Made by a program: the position numbers and the translations under genes. Positions 1 through 10,011 of a stretch of DNA of 33,538 bases are shown one piece after another. Under the pieces are notes generated by a model. That model was not told the DNA's origin, did not search any database, and saw only the letters and a program-made list of their open reading frames with translations. The stretch comes from Paracoccaceae bacterium. Its GTDB lineage: Bacteria > Pseudomonadota > Alphaproteobacteria > Rhodobacterales > Rhodobacteraceae. How positions within the stretch are numbered: the stretch's first letter is position 1; every line of letters starts with the position of its first letter. The stretch covers positions 1 to 33,538 of the forward strand of contig JAIOXV010000015.1 of NCBI GenBank assembly GCA_021741465.1, read 5' to 3'.

Positions 1-266
1 TGCGCCAGCCCCAAAATGCGCCGCTGCGCCTTGGCGATGAGGTGGCCCTGATGCTGGCGGTTCAATCGGGAGCGCTGGATGCATTGCCGCTTGAGATTGT
101 GACCCGCTTTCGTGCCGCGTTGCCCGCAGCCCTTGACCGCGACGCCGCCGATGCCTTGGACAGCTTGGCCAAAACCGGAGCCCTCAGCGACACGGCGCGG
201 GCCGCCTTCAAGGCGGCAATTGCACGCCTTGCCGCGTCGCTCGGTGATGCGGACCCCGCACCATGA
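1..266 (+). CDS. atpA: F1Fo ATP synthase alpha subunit, C-terminal fragment (5' truncated by window)
   Basis: Frame 3 reads RQPQNAPLRLGDEVALMLAVQSGALDALPLE, typical of the F1 alpha C-terminal region; its stop overlaps the start of a gamma-like ORF (ATGA). Confidence 0.75.
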   Translation, partial: RQPQNAPLRLGDEVALMLAVQSGALDALPLEIVTRFRAALPAALDRDAADALDSLAKTGALSDTARAAFKAAIARLAASLGDADPAP

Positions 267-1117
267 CCGACCGGCTTGCCGATGTCAGCGCCCGGATCGA
301 TGGCATTCGCCAGCTGGGGGCGGTGGTGAATGCAATGAAGGGCATCGCGGCCGCCCGGGCCAGAACCGCCCGCACCCAGATCGAGGCGGTCGACAGATAT
401 GCCGCAACGATTGCTCAGGCGATTGCCAATGCGATTGGTCCTGCGCCTGCCGCCCCAAGCGCCGGGCCCCCCGCAGCCCCGACCGAAGGCGACCGCGGCC
501 TTTTGGTATTCGGCGCGGAACAGGGGTTTGTGGGGGCGTTCAGCGAAAGGGTTCTGGACAGCATCGAAGCGGACCTGTCGACAGCCAGCCTTTTTCTGAT
601 CGGCACGCGCGGCCTGTCCATCGCCATGGCGCGGGGGCTGAACCCGGTCTGGTCCGTGGCTATGGCCGCACATACCCCCGGCATTCCCAAAATGGCCGAC
701 GGGGTCGTCAAGGCGATCTACCGCGCTTTGGACGCGGGGCGATTTACCCGCATGGATGTGGTTCATGCCGGCTGGGTGTCGGGCCAATTTCAAGCGGTCC
801 GGCAGGTGCTTTTGCCGATCGACCTGTCAGATTTGCCGCCGCCCCTTGCCACCCGCCCGATGACGCAGCTGCCCACCCCCACCCTGATAACCAGCCTGAC
901 CGGCGATTATCTGCATGCCATGATCTGCAAGGCCGCGCTTCATGCCTATGGCGCAGAAAACGAGGCGCGGATGGAAGCAATGTCGGCCGCAAGCAGCCAG
1001 ATCACCCGGGAACTGCGCCAGTTCGAAGCAACCCTGCGCCGGGTGCGGCAAGAGGCGATCACCGCCGAGATCATCGAATTGGGGACCGGCGTCACCACCG
1101 CACGCCATGGGCGCTGA
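263..1117 (+). CDS. atpG: F1 ATPase gamma subunit, probably of the N-ATPase type
   Basis: 284 aa; N-terminal IDGIRQLGAVVNAMKGIAAARA and C-terminal ASSQITRELRQFEATLRRVRQEAITAEIIELGTG match the gamma coiled-coil pattern; overlaps the alpha stop; no beta subunit follows. Confidence 0.8.
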   Translation: MTDRLADVSARIDGIRQLGAVVNAMKGIAAARARTARTQIEAVDRYAATIAQAIANAIGPAPAAPSAGPPAAPTEGDRGLLVFGAEQGFVGAFSERVLDSIEADLSTASLFLIGTRGLSIAMARGLNPVWSVAMAAHTPGIPKMADGVVKAIYRALDAGRFTRMDVVHAGWVSGQFQAVRQVLLPIDLSDLPPPLATRPMTQLPTPTLITSLTGDYLHAMICKAALHAYGAENEARMEAMSAASSQITRELRQFEATLRRVRQEAITAEIIELGTGVTTARHGR

Positions 1118-1236
1118 TCCCGCAACATGACAACGGTGCCAAAGCTTTCGCTGGCGGCAACTGATCTGCGTCAACGCAAGGCGGCGCGATTGCGGCCATA
1201 CTTGGCGTCACCGATAGGCCATTTTCCATCCGCTTC

Positions 1237-1320
1237 GGCCCTGTAAACCGTGGCCCCGTAAACCCTGGCCCTGTCAACCTTGTCCCTGCAAACCGTGGCC
1301 CCGTCAGCCTCGGCCCTCAT
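1237..1320. repeat. Minisatellite: five 15-bp units plus a partial sixth
   Basis: GGCCCTGTAAACCGT / GGCCCCGTAAACCCT / GGCCCTGTCAACCTT / GTCCCTGCAAACCGT / GGCCCCGTCAGCCTC / GGCCCTCAT, exact 15-bp period. Confidence 0.9.
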
Positions 1321-1377
1321 ACACAAAGACATCGGCCGTTTTGGGCCGAAACGGCCAGCGCCCGAAAGGTTTCCGCA

Positions 1378-1794
1378 ATGGCATATGCCCCGACACAGCT
1401 TGCACAAGACCCGCAATACGAACGGTTTCTTTTCTCCCCCGTGGGCGAAGACCAGCGCGGGACCAGCGTTACTGTTCTGTCCATGCTGGCCCGGCTTGGC
1501 GTTGATCCTTGGGGCGAAGCCTCGGATCTGGCGAAATTGCCCGAAGGGGCGGCCCGACAAAGGCTGGACGCACTGCTTGGCCGTTTCAGCGATGTGCAAA
1601 TCCTTGTGGCCGATCGCGGAAGGATCGTGGCAAAGCTTTTGACCTTTCTGCCACGGCAGACCACATCTGCAAAAAGCCCCGGCGATGGGCCGGAAATCGG
1701 CATTGCCTTCCCGCCTCGGGGCTCGCCCCTTTACTGGATCATCGCTGCGGCCGTTTTGGTTGGCTGGATCGCCGTGTTGGCACAAGGCCAGTGA
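1378..1794 (+). CDS. Hypothetical protein with C-terminal transmembrane anchor
   Basis: 138 aa ORF; hydrophobic C-terminus YWIIAAAVLVGWIAVLA. Confidence 0.6.
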   Translation: MAYAPTQLAQDPQYERFLFSPVGEDQRGTSVTVLSMLARLGVDPWGEASDLAKLPEGAARQRLDALLGRFSDVQILVADRGRIVAKLLTFLPRQTTSAKSPGDGPEIGIAFPPRGSPLYWIIAAAVLVGWIAVLAQGQ

Positions 1795-1850
1795 GATGCC
1801 ATGTCGTAGGATCATTATTTTCGAATATCTTGCCAAGAAAGGAGCCTTGA

Positions 1851-2216
1851 ATGACAGCGGATGACACCCTTTGGGATCTGGAAGAACGCTTTTGGACAAA
1901 AGGGGCCGACAGTGCCCGCAATGCAACCGCAAAGGACGCGGTTTTTGTCTTTCCCTTTCCGACTGGCATTCTGCAAGGTGATGCGGTCTGGCGCGAAAAG
2001 GAAATCGCACAGCGCTGGCGGTCGGTCTTGATGTCACAGCGCTATCTGTCGCGCCGAGATGACATTGCCGTGCTGGCCTATCGGGTTTCAGCCGAACGCG
2101 ACGGCGAGCCGATTTATGAGGCCCTTTGCACCTCGAGCTATCTGAACGACGATGGCAAATGGCTACGCCTTTCGCATCAGCAAACACCCGTGCAGGCAAC
2201 TGCAGACGAAGATTAA
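1851..2216 (+). CDS. SnoaL/NTF2-like (DUF4440-type) small protein
   Basis: 121 aa; LWDLEERFWTKGAD...VFVFPFPTGILQG...LAYRVSAERDGEPIYEALCTSSYLNDDGKWLRLSHQQTP follows the NTF2-like fold pattern; RBS aggagcc upstream. Confidence 0.65.
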   Translation: MTADDTLWDLEERFWTKGADSARNATAKDAVFVFPFPTGILQGDAVWREKEIAQRWRSVLMSQRYLSRRDDIAVLAYRVSAERDGEPIYEALCTSSYLNDDGKWLRLSHQQTPVQATADED

Positions 2217-2277
2217 GCCCAATCGCCGCAGGGGGGCAAAATCTGCCCTGCCCCCGTACGCGGCGCGCTGAAAGCGG

Positions 2278-2856
2278 TCAATCGCTCCAGGGGTGGACGT
2301 GAACATCCTGCCCCGAATGGCCCTTCATGATTTTCACGGCAAGGTCTTGGCGTTCGCTGTCCTGCGCGCGAACCCACAGCAGAATTCCACCATGCTCTAT
2401 CTGCTGGGTATAATAGTCGCGGTGGTGCTTGCCGACGCGGTGCGCCAGCAAGGCGCCGATGGCCAAGGCCGGCGCTCCACCGATTGCAACGGCGGCGATT
2501 GACGCGGCAAGCACGCTTGAGGCCGTCAGCATGGCGGCCATTGCGATAGAGGACCCCAGAAACAGAAACCCGCCCGCAATCCCGCCCTGCAATTCACCAA
2601 TCGCTTCTTCGGACACGAAGGCAGCACGCGGGGCATCGGGGTTATCGGCCAGATCGGCCGAGCGCCAAAAGGCCGCACCAAGTTTTTCGTCCAACACGTT
2701 TTGGTTGCCAAGAAGGCTGATGTCATGGCGGCTGAACCCAACCATGCGCAGATCGTAAAAGGCCTTTTGCAGGTCTTCGAAGCGCTGAAAGATGCCGACC
2801 GCCTCTGAAATATTGATGACGGTGGTCTTGTGGTGCGGGGCTTTGGTGGCAGTCAT
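2278..2856 (-). CDS. General-stress-protein-like membrane protein (YflT/DUF1269-like)
   Basis: 192 aa; N-terminal FQRFEDLQKAFYDLRMVGFSRHDISLLGN plus Ala/Gly-rich hydrophobic middle. Confidence 0.5.
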   Translation of the reverse strand: MTATKAPHHKTTVINISEAVGIFQRFEDLQKAFYDLRMVGFSRHDISLLGNQNVLDEKLGAAFWRSADLADNPDAPRAAFVSEEAIGELQGGIAGGFLFLGSSIAMAAMLTASSVLAASIAAVAIGGAPALAIGALLAHRVGKHHRDYYTQQIEHGGILLWVRAQDSERQDLAVKIMKGHSGQDVHVHPWSD

Positions 2857-3118
2857 CGGGATATGCGTCCTTGTGGCGGCAATGCGGGCGGGCCTTGCCT
2901 GCCTGCGATGTTAAACGCCGCGGAGCGCCACGATGCTGATGCATATTAAGGCCCCCCCCAATCTGCGGGACAAAGCCCTTAACACAGCCCCGTCATGGAA
3001 GATTTTGCCAAGTCTGACCCTGCGCTAACCTCGGTTAATACCCGCGGTGCCACGATGATTTAGCCTTGTTGCATTCGCCGCCCCTCCCGGCGCGGCGCGT
3101 GCTGGCAAAGGATAAACC

Positions 3119-4570
3119 ATGGCAAAACCCGCAGCGACACCCCCTGAAGAAAGCGCCCGTTTCTGGTTTCCTTCGGCCTACAGCATTCTTTTTGCGCTGA
3201 TCATCATCATCGCCGGCCTGACCTGGGTCATCCCCGCCGGGCAATATCAACGCGTGGCGTCCGAAGCGATTGGCCGTGACCTTCCGGTTGCAGGTAGCTA
3301 TGCGCCGACCGAGGCTAATCCCCAAGGTGTCTTCGACGTTATCCTGGCCCCGATTGCCGGGTTTTACGACCCCAGCAGCTATACCGCCAATGCCATAGAC
3401 GTTGCGCTGTTTGTCCTGATGATTGGCGGTTTCATCGGTGTGGTTACGGCAACCGGGGCGATTGACGCGGGCATAAAGCGCGCGATGACGCGGCTGAAGG
3501 GGCGGGAAAAATGGATGATCCCAATCCTGATGGGGCTTTTTGCCCTGGGCGGCACGACCGAGGGCATGGCCGAAGAGACGCTGGCCTTTTACGTTCTTTT
3601 GACGCCCGTGATGATAAGCGCGGGCTATGATGCGCTGACTGCGGTGGCGGTGGTCTTGCTGGGGGCCGGGATCGGCGTGCTTGGTTCAACCGTCAACGCG
3701 TTTTCGACCGTGATCGCGTCGGATGCGGCGGGGGTGCCCTTTACCGATGGGTTAATCCTGCGGTTGGCCATTCTGGCGGTGACCTTCACGGCAACGGTGG
3801 CCTATGTCATGCGCTATGCCGAGCGGGTGAAGGCCGATCCGTCGCGGTCTTTGATCTTTGATCTCAAGGCCAAGAACGAGGCGCATTTTCGCAGCGCCGA
3901 CGAAGCGGCTGCCACCACCTTTACCGGTTTGCACAAGATCGTGCTTTTGCTTTTTGGCGCGACCTTTGCGGTGATGATCTGGGGCGTCTCACTTGGCGGC
4001 TGGTGGATGGCTGAAATGAGCGGTCTGTTTCTTTTCGCAGGCATTGCCATCGGTCTGATCGGACGTTTGGGAGAAAAAGGCCTGATCGACGCTTTCGTCG
4101 GCGGCGCGCGCGATCTTCTGGGGGTGGCGCTTATCATCGGGCTTGCGCGCGGCATCGTCGTGGTGATGGACGCAGGCCATATGACCGACACGATCCTGCA
4201 TTGGGCCGAAGGCACCGTCGCGGGTTTGAACCGGGTTGTCTTCATCAACGTGATGTATTGGATCGAGGTGGTGCTGTCGTTCTTCGTGCCCTCGACCTCG
4301 GGGTTGGCGGTCTTGTCGATGCCGATCCTTGCACCGGTGGGCGATTTTGCCGGGGTGGCGCGCAGTCTGGTGGTGACGGCGTTCCAGTCGGCTGAAGGGG
4401 TTGTCAACCTTGTGACCCCAACCTCTGCCGTGGTCATGGGTGGCCTTGCCATTGCGCGGGTGCCTTATGAACGCTGGCTGCGCTTTGTCTGGCCTGTGTT
4501 GCTGGGCCTGACGATCATCATCATGGCGGCTTTGAGCCTTGGCGTTTTGTTGCAGGGAACCCCGACATGA
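3119..4570 (+). CDS. YfcC-family transporter, likely arginine/ornithine antiporter (ArcD-like)
   Basis: 483 aa, many TM segments; [22 protein letters not shown] and [25 protein letters not shown] motifs; start of the ADI operon. Confidence 0.85.
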   Translation: MAKPAATPPEESARFWFPSAYSILFALIIIIAGLTWVIPAGQYQRVASEAIGRDLPVAGSYAPTEANPQGVFDVILAPIAGFYDPSSYTANAIDVALFVLMIGGFIGVVTATGAIDAGIKRAMTRLKGREKWMIPILMGLFALGGTTEGMAEETLAFYVLLTPVMISAGYDALTAVAVVLLGAGIGVLGSTVNAFSTVIASDAAGVPFTDGLILRLAILAVTFTATVAYVMRYAERVKADPSRSLIFDLKAKNEAHFRSADEAAATTFTGLHKIVLLLFGATFAVMIWGVSLGGWWMAEMSGLFLFAGIAIGLIGRLGEKGLIDAFVGGARDLLGVALIIGLARGIVVVMDAGHMTDTILHWAEGTVAGLNRVVFINVMYWIEVVLSFFVPSTSGLAVLSMPILAPVGDFAGVARSLVVTAFQSAEGVVNLVTPTSAVVMGGLAIARVPYERWLRFVWPVLLGLTIIIMAALSLGVLLQGTPT

Positions 4571-5802
4571 CCACCGAGATTTCCCCAGTCTATGGCGTGC
4601 ATTCCGAAGCGGGCAAGCTGCGCCGGGTGATGGTTCACAAACCCGGTGCGGCCATGGCGCGGCTGACGCCCGCGAATTGCGCCGAGCTGCTGTTTGATGA
4701 TGTGATCTGGGTCAAACAAGCGCGGATCGAGCATATGACCTTTGTCGATGCGATGCGGAACCGCGGCATCGAGGTGGTGTTCCTGCGGCAACTGCTGACC
4801 GAAACGCTGAAAGACAGAAACGCCCGCAGATGGCTGCTGGAGGCACGGATCCGCGATGATACCGTGGGGGTCGGTCTGGCCGTTGATCTTATGGCCCACC
4901 TGATGGAGGTCGACGCCGATCTGTTGTCAACCATCCTGATCGGCGGGATGAGCCGGGCCGAACTGCCCATCGCGCCAAAAGGCGTGCTGGCCCCAATGCT
5001 GGAACCTGCCGATTTCATCCTGCCGCCCCTGCCCAACCATATCTTCACCCGCGACACGACCTGCTGGATTTACGGCGGCGTCACGCTGAACCCGATGCAT
5101 TGGCCGGCCCGGCGGCTGGAAACGCTGAACCTTGCCGCGATCTATCGCTTTCATCCCGATTTCAAGGATGCAGGCTTTCCCATCTGGTGGGGCGGTACGA
5201 TGCAAGATCATGGCCCAGCAACGGTGGAGGGCGGCGATGTCATGCCCATCGGAAACGGCACGGTGCTGATCGGCATGGGAGAGCGCACCACAGCGCAAGC
5301 CGTGGGCCAGATCGCCCGCGGCCTGTTCGCCGGGGGTGGCGCGACCCGGGTCATCGCCTGTCAGTTTCCCCGCGCCCGCGGGTCGATGCATCTGGACACG
5401 GTCTTCACCTTTTGCGACCGCGATCTGGTCACCGTCTTTGCCGAAGTGACCGATGCCATCCGCTGCTACAGCCTGCGCCCCGGCCAGGGGATGGACATTG
5501 TAACAGAAGCCGAAACCAAACCATTTCTTGAGGTGGTCACAGAGGCGCTTGGCCTGAAGAAACTGCGCACCGTGCCAACGGGGGGCGATGCCTATGAGGC
5601 CGCACGCGAACAATGGGATGACGCCAACAACCTGCTGTGCCTCGAGCCGGGCGTCGTCGTCGGATACGAACGCAACGTCTTTTCCAACACCCTTTTGCGC
5701 AAGGCTGGCGTCGAAGTCATCACCATCCCGGGATCGGAACTTGGTCGTGGGCGGGGCGGGTCGCATTGCATGACCTGCCCGCTGATCCGCGATCCAATTT
5801 AA
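4567..5802 (+). CDS. arcA: Arginine deiminase
   Basis: 411 aa; [33 protein letters not shown] and C-terminal [23 protein letters not shown] with catalytic Cys; overlaps the upstream stop. Confidence 0.95.
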   Translation: MTTEISPVYGVHSEAGKLRRVMVHKPGAAMARLTPANCAELLFDDVIWVKQARIEHMTFVDAMRNRGIEVVFLRQLLTETLKDRNARRWLLEARIRDDTVGVGLAVDLMAHLMEVDADLLSTILIGGMSRAELPIAPKGVLAPMLEPADFILPPLPNHIFTRDTTCWIYGGVTLNPMHWPARRLETLNLAAIYRFHPDFKDAGFPIWWGGTMQDHGPATVEGGDVMPIGNGTVLIGMGERTTAQAVGQIARGLFAGGGATRVIACQFPRARGSMHLDTVFTFCDRDLVTVFAEVTDAIRCYSLRPGQGMDIVTEAETKPFLEVVTEALGLKKLRTVPTGGDAYEAAREQWDDANNLLCLEPGVVVGYERNVFSNTLLRKAGVEVITIPGSELGRGRGGSHCMTCPLIRDPI

Positions 5803-5812
5803 GGAATACCCT

Positions 5813-6814
5813 ATGCCTCAGAACCTTCGCGGCCGCTCTTTCTTGAAGCTTTTCGACTTTTCAGCAGACGAAATCTGGCAGTTTTTGCAATTGGCCATCA
5901 GCCTGAAAATGGCCAAGAAGGGCGGTTATGAGATAGCTCAGCTTGATGGCAAGAACATTGCGCTGATCTTCGAAAAAGACAGCACGCGCACGCGCAGCGG
6001 CTTCGAAGTAGCGGCCCATGACCAAGGCGCGCATGTAACCTATCTTGGACCCTCGGGCAGCCATATCGGCCATAAGGAATCCATCAAGGACACTGCCCGA
6101 GTTTTGGGGCGTTTTTTTGACGGGATCGAATATCGCGGCTATGGCCAAGAGGATGCCGAGGTGCTGGCAAAGTTTTCCGGCGTGCCGGTGTTCAATGGGT
6201 TGACCGATGCTTTCCACCCCACGCAGATCTTGGCCGATCTGATGACGATGCGGGAATCTTCCCAAAAAGCCCTGTCAGAGATTGCCGTTTGTTTCATGGG
6301 CGATGTCGGCAATAACACGGCAACATCGCTGATGGTGGGGGCGGCGTTGATGGGCATGGATATACGCCTTTGCGGGCCGCACCAATGCTGGCCGGATGAG
6401 GCGACGGTCACCCGCTGCCGCGCAATCGCCGAAACATCGGGCGCGCGCATCACCCTGACCGAAAAGCACGCCGAAGCGCTGGAAGGGGCCGACTTTGTCT
6501 ATACCGATGTCTGGGTGTCGATGGGCGAAGCTGACGCGGTCTGGGAAGAGCGTATTGCGCTTCTGTCGCCCTATCAGGTGACCGCCAAGGTGATGGGGAT
6601 GACGGGAAACCCACGTGCCAAGTTCCTGCATTGCCTGCCCGCCTTTCACAACCGCGACACACAGGTCGGCGAGGAAACGTTTCAGAAATTCGGCATTGAT
6701 TGCATGGAAGTAACCGATGAGGTTTTCGAAAGCCCCGCCTCGATTGTCTTCGAACAGGCCGAGAACCGGATGCACACGATCAAGGCGGTTCTTGTTGCCA
6801 CGATGGGGCCTTGA
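5813..6814 (+). CDS. arcB: Ornithine carbamoyltransferase (catabolic, ADI pathway)
   Basis: 333 aa; [50 protein letters not shown]. Confidence 0.95.
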   Translation: MPQNLRGRSFLKLFDFSADEIWQFLQLAISLKMAKKGGYEIAQLDGKNIALIFEKDSTRTRSGFEVAAHDQGAHVTYLGPSGSHIGHKESIKDTARVLGRFFDGIEYRGYGQEDAEVLAKFSGVPVFNGLTDAFHPTQILADLMTMRESSQKALSEIAVCFMGDVGNNTATSLMVGAALMGMDIRLCGPHQCWPDEATVTRCRAIAETSGARITLTEKHAEALEGADFVYTDVWVSMGEADAVWEERIALLSPYQVTAKVMGMTGNPRAKFLHCLPAFHNRDTQVGEETFQKFGIDCMEVTDEVFESPASIVFEQAENRMHTIKAVLVATMGP

Positions 6815-6815
6815 G

Positions 6816-7832
6816 ATGCGTATTGTGGTTGCCTTGGGCGGGAACGCGCTGTTGCAGCGTGGAGAGCCGATGACAGCGCAGGCGCAGCACACGAATGTGC
6901 GCATTGCAGCCGTCGCGCTGGCCGATCTGGCGCGCGATCACCAGATCGTCGTGGCCCATGGCAACGGCCCGCAGGTTGGTCTTTTGGCGTTGCAAGGGGC
7001 TGCCTATGACCCCGATGCGCCATGGCCGCTGGATGTGTTGGGCGCAGAAACCGAAGGCATGATCGGCTATCTGATCGAACAAGAGCTGATGAACGCCCTG
7101 CCCGAAGGCGCGCATTGCGCCACCTTGCTGAGCCGGGTGGAGGTGGACCCAAAGGATCCGGCCTTTGAAAACCCGACAAAGCCCATCGGGCCGGTCTATA
7201 CCTCGGCCGAGGCCACGCTGGCGGTGCGCGATCATGGCTGGACAATGGGCACCGAGGCATCCGGCGGCAGCCGTCGGGTGGTGCCATCGCCGCGGCCGCT
7301 GCGGATCATCGGGCTGGACGCGATCAAGGTGCTTTTGCAGGCGGGCCACACGGTGATCTGCGCGGGCGGGGGCGGCATTCCCGTCATGCGCAACGCCGCG
7401 GGCAAGATGACAGGTGTCGAAGCGGTGATCGACAAGGATCGCACCGCCGCCCTTTTGGCGCTTGGCCTTCAGGCGGATGCGCTCTTGCTTTTGACCGACG
7501 TGTCCTCGGTCTTTCGCCATTTCGGTCATGAGGATCAAATTGCCATCACGGCCGCAACCCCCAAGACCTTTGATGATCTGGATCTGGCCGCAGGGTCCAT
7601 GGCCCCCAAGGTTGGCGCTGCGATCACTTTCGTCAAGACCAGCGGAAAGCTTGCCGGCATCGGCCGTTTGACCGACGCCCGCGCGATCCTTGAGGGCCGG
7701 GCCGGAACCCGCATCTTGCCCGAGGCCGCGACAAGCCGCCCGCGCAAGAACCATCCGCCAAAAACTTTCGGATTCACCGGGGCGGACCAATCTGTATCAG
7801 TCTGGCTCGATGATGGGGGTGCCATAGTCTGA
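6816..7832 (+). CDS. arcC: Carbamate kinase
   Basis: MRIVVALGGNALLQRGEPMTAQAQ...VVAHGNGPQVGLLALQ...VICAGGGGIPV...EAVIDKDRTAALLA. ATG at 6816 preferred over the 6717 ORF start, which lies inside arcB. Confidence 0.95.
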   Translation: MRIVVALGGNALLQRGEPMTAQAQHTNVRIAAVALADLARDHQIVVAHGNGPQVGLLALQGAAYDPDAPWPLDVLGAETEGMIGYLIEQELMNALPEGAHCATLLSRVEVDPKDPAFENPTKPIGPVYTSAEATLAVRDHGWTMGTEASGGSRRVVPSPRPLRIIGLDAIKVLLQAGHTVICAGGGGIPVMRNAAGKMTGVEAVIDKDRTAALLALGLQADALLLLTDVSSVFRHFGHEDQIAITAATPKTFDDLDLAAGSMAPKVGAAITFVKTSGKLAGIGRLTDARAILEGRAGTRILPEAATSRPRKNHPPKTFGFTGADQSVSVWLDDGGAIV

Positions 7833-7876
7833 AAGTTCGCCGCATTTAGGCGAACGTGTACCAGTCCGAGTGAGCC

Positions 7877-7919
7877 AGAAACACGTGGGGCGAGTTGTCC
7901 CCCTGCCCCGCGTGTTTCT
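7877..7919. terminator. Long stem-loop downstream of arcC
   Basis: AGAAACACGTGGGGC (7877-7891) pairs with GCCCCGCGTGTTTCT (7905-7919), one non-identical position, 13-nt loop; no clear following T-tract. Confidence 0.5.
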
Positions 7920-7951
7920 CGTTTGCGGACCGTCCATGAAAGGACACTCCA

Positions 7952-8149
7952 ATGACACCAGAAATCAACAAATCGACCAACGCTGCCGACCAGATGAAAA
8001 CCGTGAAGGCCGCGTGGGATAAGGCGCCTTCTGGCCCGAAGAAGGAAGCGGCACTGAAGCACTATCAGGCCGCCGAGAAGGCCCATACGGCCAAGAACGA
8101 TGCCGACACGATCAAGGCCTTGGACGCCGCGACCCACGCGCTGGCGTAA
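7952..8149 (+). CDS. Small Lys/Ala-rich hypothetical protein
   Basis: 65 aa MTPEINKSTNAADQMKTVKAAWDKAPSGPKKEAALKHYQAAEKAHTAKNDADTIKALDAATHALA; predicted helical. Confidence 0.6.
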   Translation: MTPEINKSTNAADQMKTVKAAWDKAPSGPKKEAALKHYQAAEKAHTAKNDADTIKALDAATHALA

Positions 8150-8318
8150 CATGATGACGGGACTGCCCGGTTTACTGCCGGGCAGGCCCACGAAAAACGC
8201 AGGCCAATATAATGCGCCCTGTGCGTCCCGCGCGGCGCGGCTTGCGCCACCTCAGTTCCAGTCCGACCGCGGTCCTTGCCCGATTTTGCCGCCAAGGACC
8301 CCAACAGGAGACAGCACC

Positions 8319-8483
8319 ATGTCACTTGGCACGATCCTCGTTATCGTCCTTATCATCTTCCTTCTGGGCGGGTTCAGCGGGCGCTTTGGCGGCTACGGCT
8401 ATGGCTTTGGTCATGCCGGCGTTGGCGCGCTGGGCACGATCCTCATCATTGTCGTGATCTTGATCCTTCTTGGCCGGATCTGA
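8319..8483 (+). CDS. DUF3309-like small membrane protein
   Basis: 54 aa MSLGTILVIVLIIFLLGGFSGRFGGYGYGFGHAGVGALGTILIIVVILILLGRI; two hydrophobic helices with Gly-rich linker; internal start of ORF 8100..8483 with aggag upstream. Confidence 0.75.
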   Translation: MSLGTILVIVLIIFLLGGFSGRFGGYGYGFGHAGVGALGTILIIVVILILLGRI

Positions 8484-8509
8484 CCGCACGTTTCTGGCGC
8501 GCAGCCGCA

Positions 8510-9235
8510 CTATTTCAACAGCGGCCCTTGATGGTCCATATAGGATGGGTCGAACTGGGCGAACTTGGCCATCTTGTCATAGTCTTCATACATGACGAAA
8601 CCATCGCGAAAGGTGACCATTCCGGCTTCGCGCAACTGCCGCAAGACCCGGTTGACATGAACCGCACTTAGCCCCAGCGCGTCAGCCAGAAGATATTGCG
8701 TCAGCGGACAGGCATACCCCTGCTTGCTTCCCAGCTTGACCAGCGTAAGCCGGGCACCCAGCTCCAGCAGGAAATGGGCCATGCGCTGGGCCGCATCGCG
8801 GCGCCCGATATCCACCAGATGTTCCACCACCATCGCCTCATCACGCGACGCGGCCCACAGCACAGCCGTTGCCAGCCGCGGTGTCCGCGCAAAGGCGTCC
8901 AACAGATCAGCGGCATGGATTTCGGTAACCTCGATATCGGTCACCGGCTCGACGCTGTGGTCCGACATATGCAGCAGAATACTGCGCAGCCCCAGAAAAT
9001 CACCGGGGATCTGAAAATCCACGATCTGCCTCTGCCCGTCTTCAAGGATCTTGTAAGAACAGGCCCAACCAGAGGCCAGAATATAAGCAGCCTGATCCGA
9101 CTGTCCCTGATGTACAAGATCGCGCCCTGCCACGAATGTTCGCCGTCGTTTGTGCAAGGATGCCAGCACCGAAAGTTCCGCATCCTTCAGGGCGACAAAA
9201 GCCCCAAGCTTATGGATCAGAGGGTTATTTTCCAT
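8510..9235 (-). CDS. Crp/Fnr-family transcriptional regulator
   Basis: 241 aa; cyclic-nucleotide-like beta roll (LVHQGQSDQAAYILASGWACSYKILEDGQRQIVDFQIPGDFLGL) and HTH (LTQYLLADALGLSAVHVNRVLRQLREAGMVTF); no FNR-type N-terminal Cys cluster. Confidence 0.9.
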   Translation of the reverse strand: MENNPLIHKLGAFVALKDAELSVLASLHKRRRTFVAGRDLVHQGQSDQAAYILASGWACSYKILEDGQRQIVDFQIPGDFLGLRSILLHMSDHSVEPVTDIEVTEIHAADLLDAFARTPRLATAVLWAASRDEAMVVEHLVDIGRRDAAQRMAHFLLELGARLTLVKLGSKQGYACPLTQYLLADALGLSAVHVNRVLRQLREAGMVTFRDGFVMYEDYDKMAKFAQFDPSYMDHQGPLLK

Positions 9236-9288
9236 TTTTTCAACTCTTGAACACAGGGAAAAGATCTATCGAAAGAAATTGTGTCGAT

Positions 9289-9306
9289 GACTGATATCTA
9301 TCAGTC
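9289..9306. promoter_or_regulatory. FNR-type palindrome
   Basis: GACTGATA-TC-TATCAGTC: perfect 8-bp arms; contains TGAT-N4-ATCA; about 55 bp upstream of the Crp/Fnr start codon. Confidence 0.65.
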
Positions 9307-9391
9307 CAGCATAGCAGAGTTTTTGAAAGACTTCTCCACATAAGCTCGGCGCACCCACAGCGTCATCAAGTGGTGGAAAGGTTAAAGCCCA

Positions 9392-9628
9392 ATGAAGGAC
9401 GATCAATCGCTTGCTGGCATGGCAGCTCTTTCAATCTGCGAGGCCCTGCTTCTTGCGCTGAATGACGCGAATATCCTGCCAGAAAACGAAATCATGGGGG
9501 TTCTGACCGACGCTGCCGCCACGCATGAAAACGCGATAGGTCTGGATGGTGAAAGCGATCAGCACCGCGGTGCTGCGGCCCTTATTCGCAAGATCGTGGC
9601 GGGGGGGAATTCGGTTCGCAGGCCATGA
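9392..9628 (+). CDS. Hypothetical small protein
   Basis: 78 aa ORF, divergent from the Crp/Fnr gene; MKDDQSLAGMAALSICEALLLALNDANILPENEIMGVLTDAAATHENA. Confidence 0.5.
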   Translation: MKDDQSLAGMAALSICEALLLALNDANILPENEIMGVLTDAAATHENAIGLDGESDQHRGAAALIRKIVAGGNSVRRP

Positions 9629-9720
9629 GCAGGGACATCTTGCACCAGGTTCAGTCGATCACGGGGCGATCTGGTCAGGTCGAACATCAATGCCAATTGA
9701 CCCATCAAAGGAGCGAAGCC

Positions 9721-10011
9721 GTGAAAAGACTTGATAAACCAGTCGCCGCATTGCGCGAAGGCGCCCAAGACACCTCTCGCACGGCCGAATCGCGTGGCAA
9801 GAAAGTTGATCGCCCCGGCTTTGATCTGGGGGGATCCTCGGGCGATACCCAGGCGGGCACCGGTCTTGGCCTTGGCAATGACGCGTCCGACACCGCCGGC
9901 GAAAGACGGCTTCCCGGACGGCGTCTGGAAAACAAGGCAACGATCCCACGTTGGGGCGGACCCGAACTGCGCGGCAATGACACATCTGCAAAGAAGCCGC
10001 CCAGCAAATAG
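9721..10011 (+). CDS. Hypothetical, low-complexity (probably disordered) protein
   Basis: GTG start preceded by aaaggagcgaagcc; 96 aa rich in G/D/R/K/T. Confidence 0.45.
   Translation: MKRLDKPVAALREGAQDTSRTAESRGKKVDRPGFDLGGSSGDTQAGTGLGLGNDASDTAGERRLPGRRLENKATIPRWGGPELRGNDTSAKKPPSK

Noticed and set aside
1171-2199. 342-aa minus-strand ORF with pentapeptide-like repeats from the minisatellite
   Set aside because: Covers two better plus-strand ORFs, has no domain signal, and the peptide repeats simply reflect the 15-bp DNA repeat.
2881-3118. FNR box upstream of the ADI operon
   Set aside because: No TTGAT-N4-ATCAA-type palindrome seen by eye upstream of the transporter gene.
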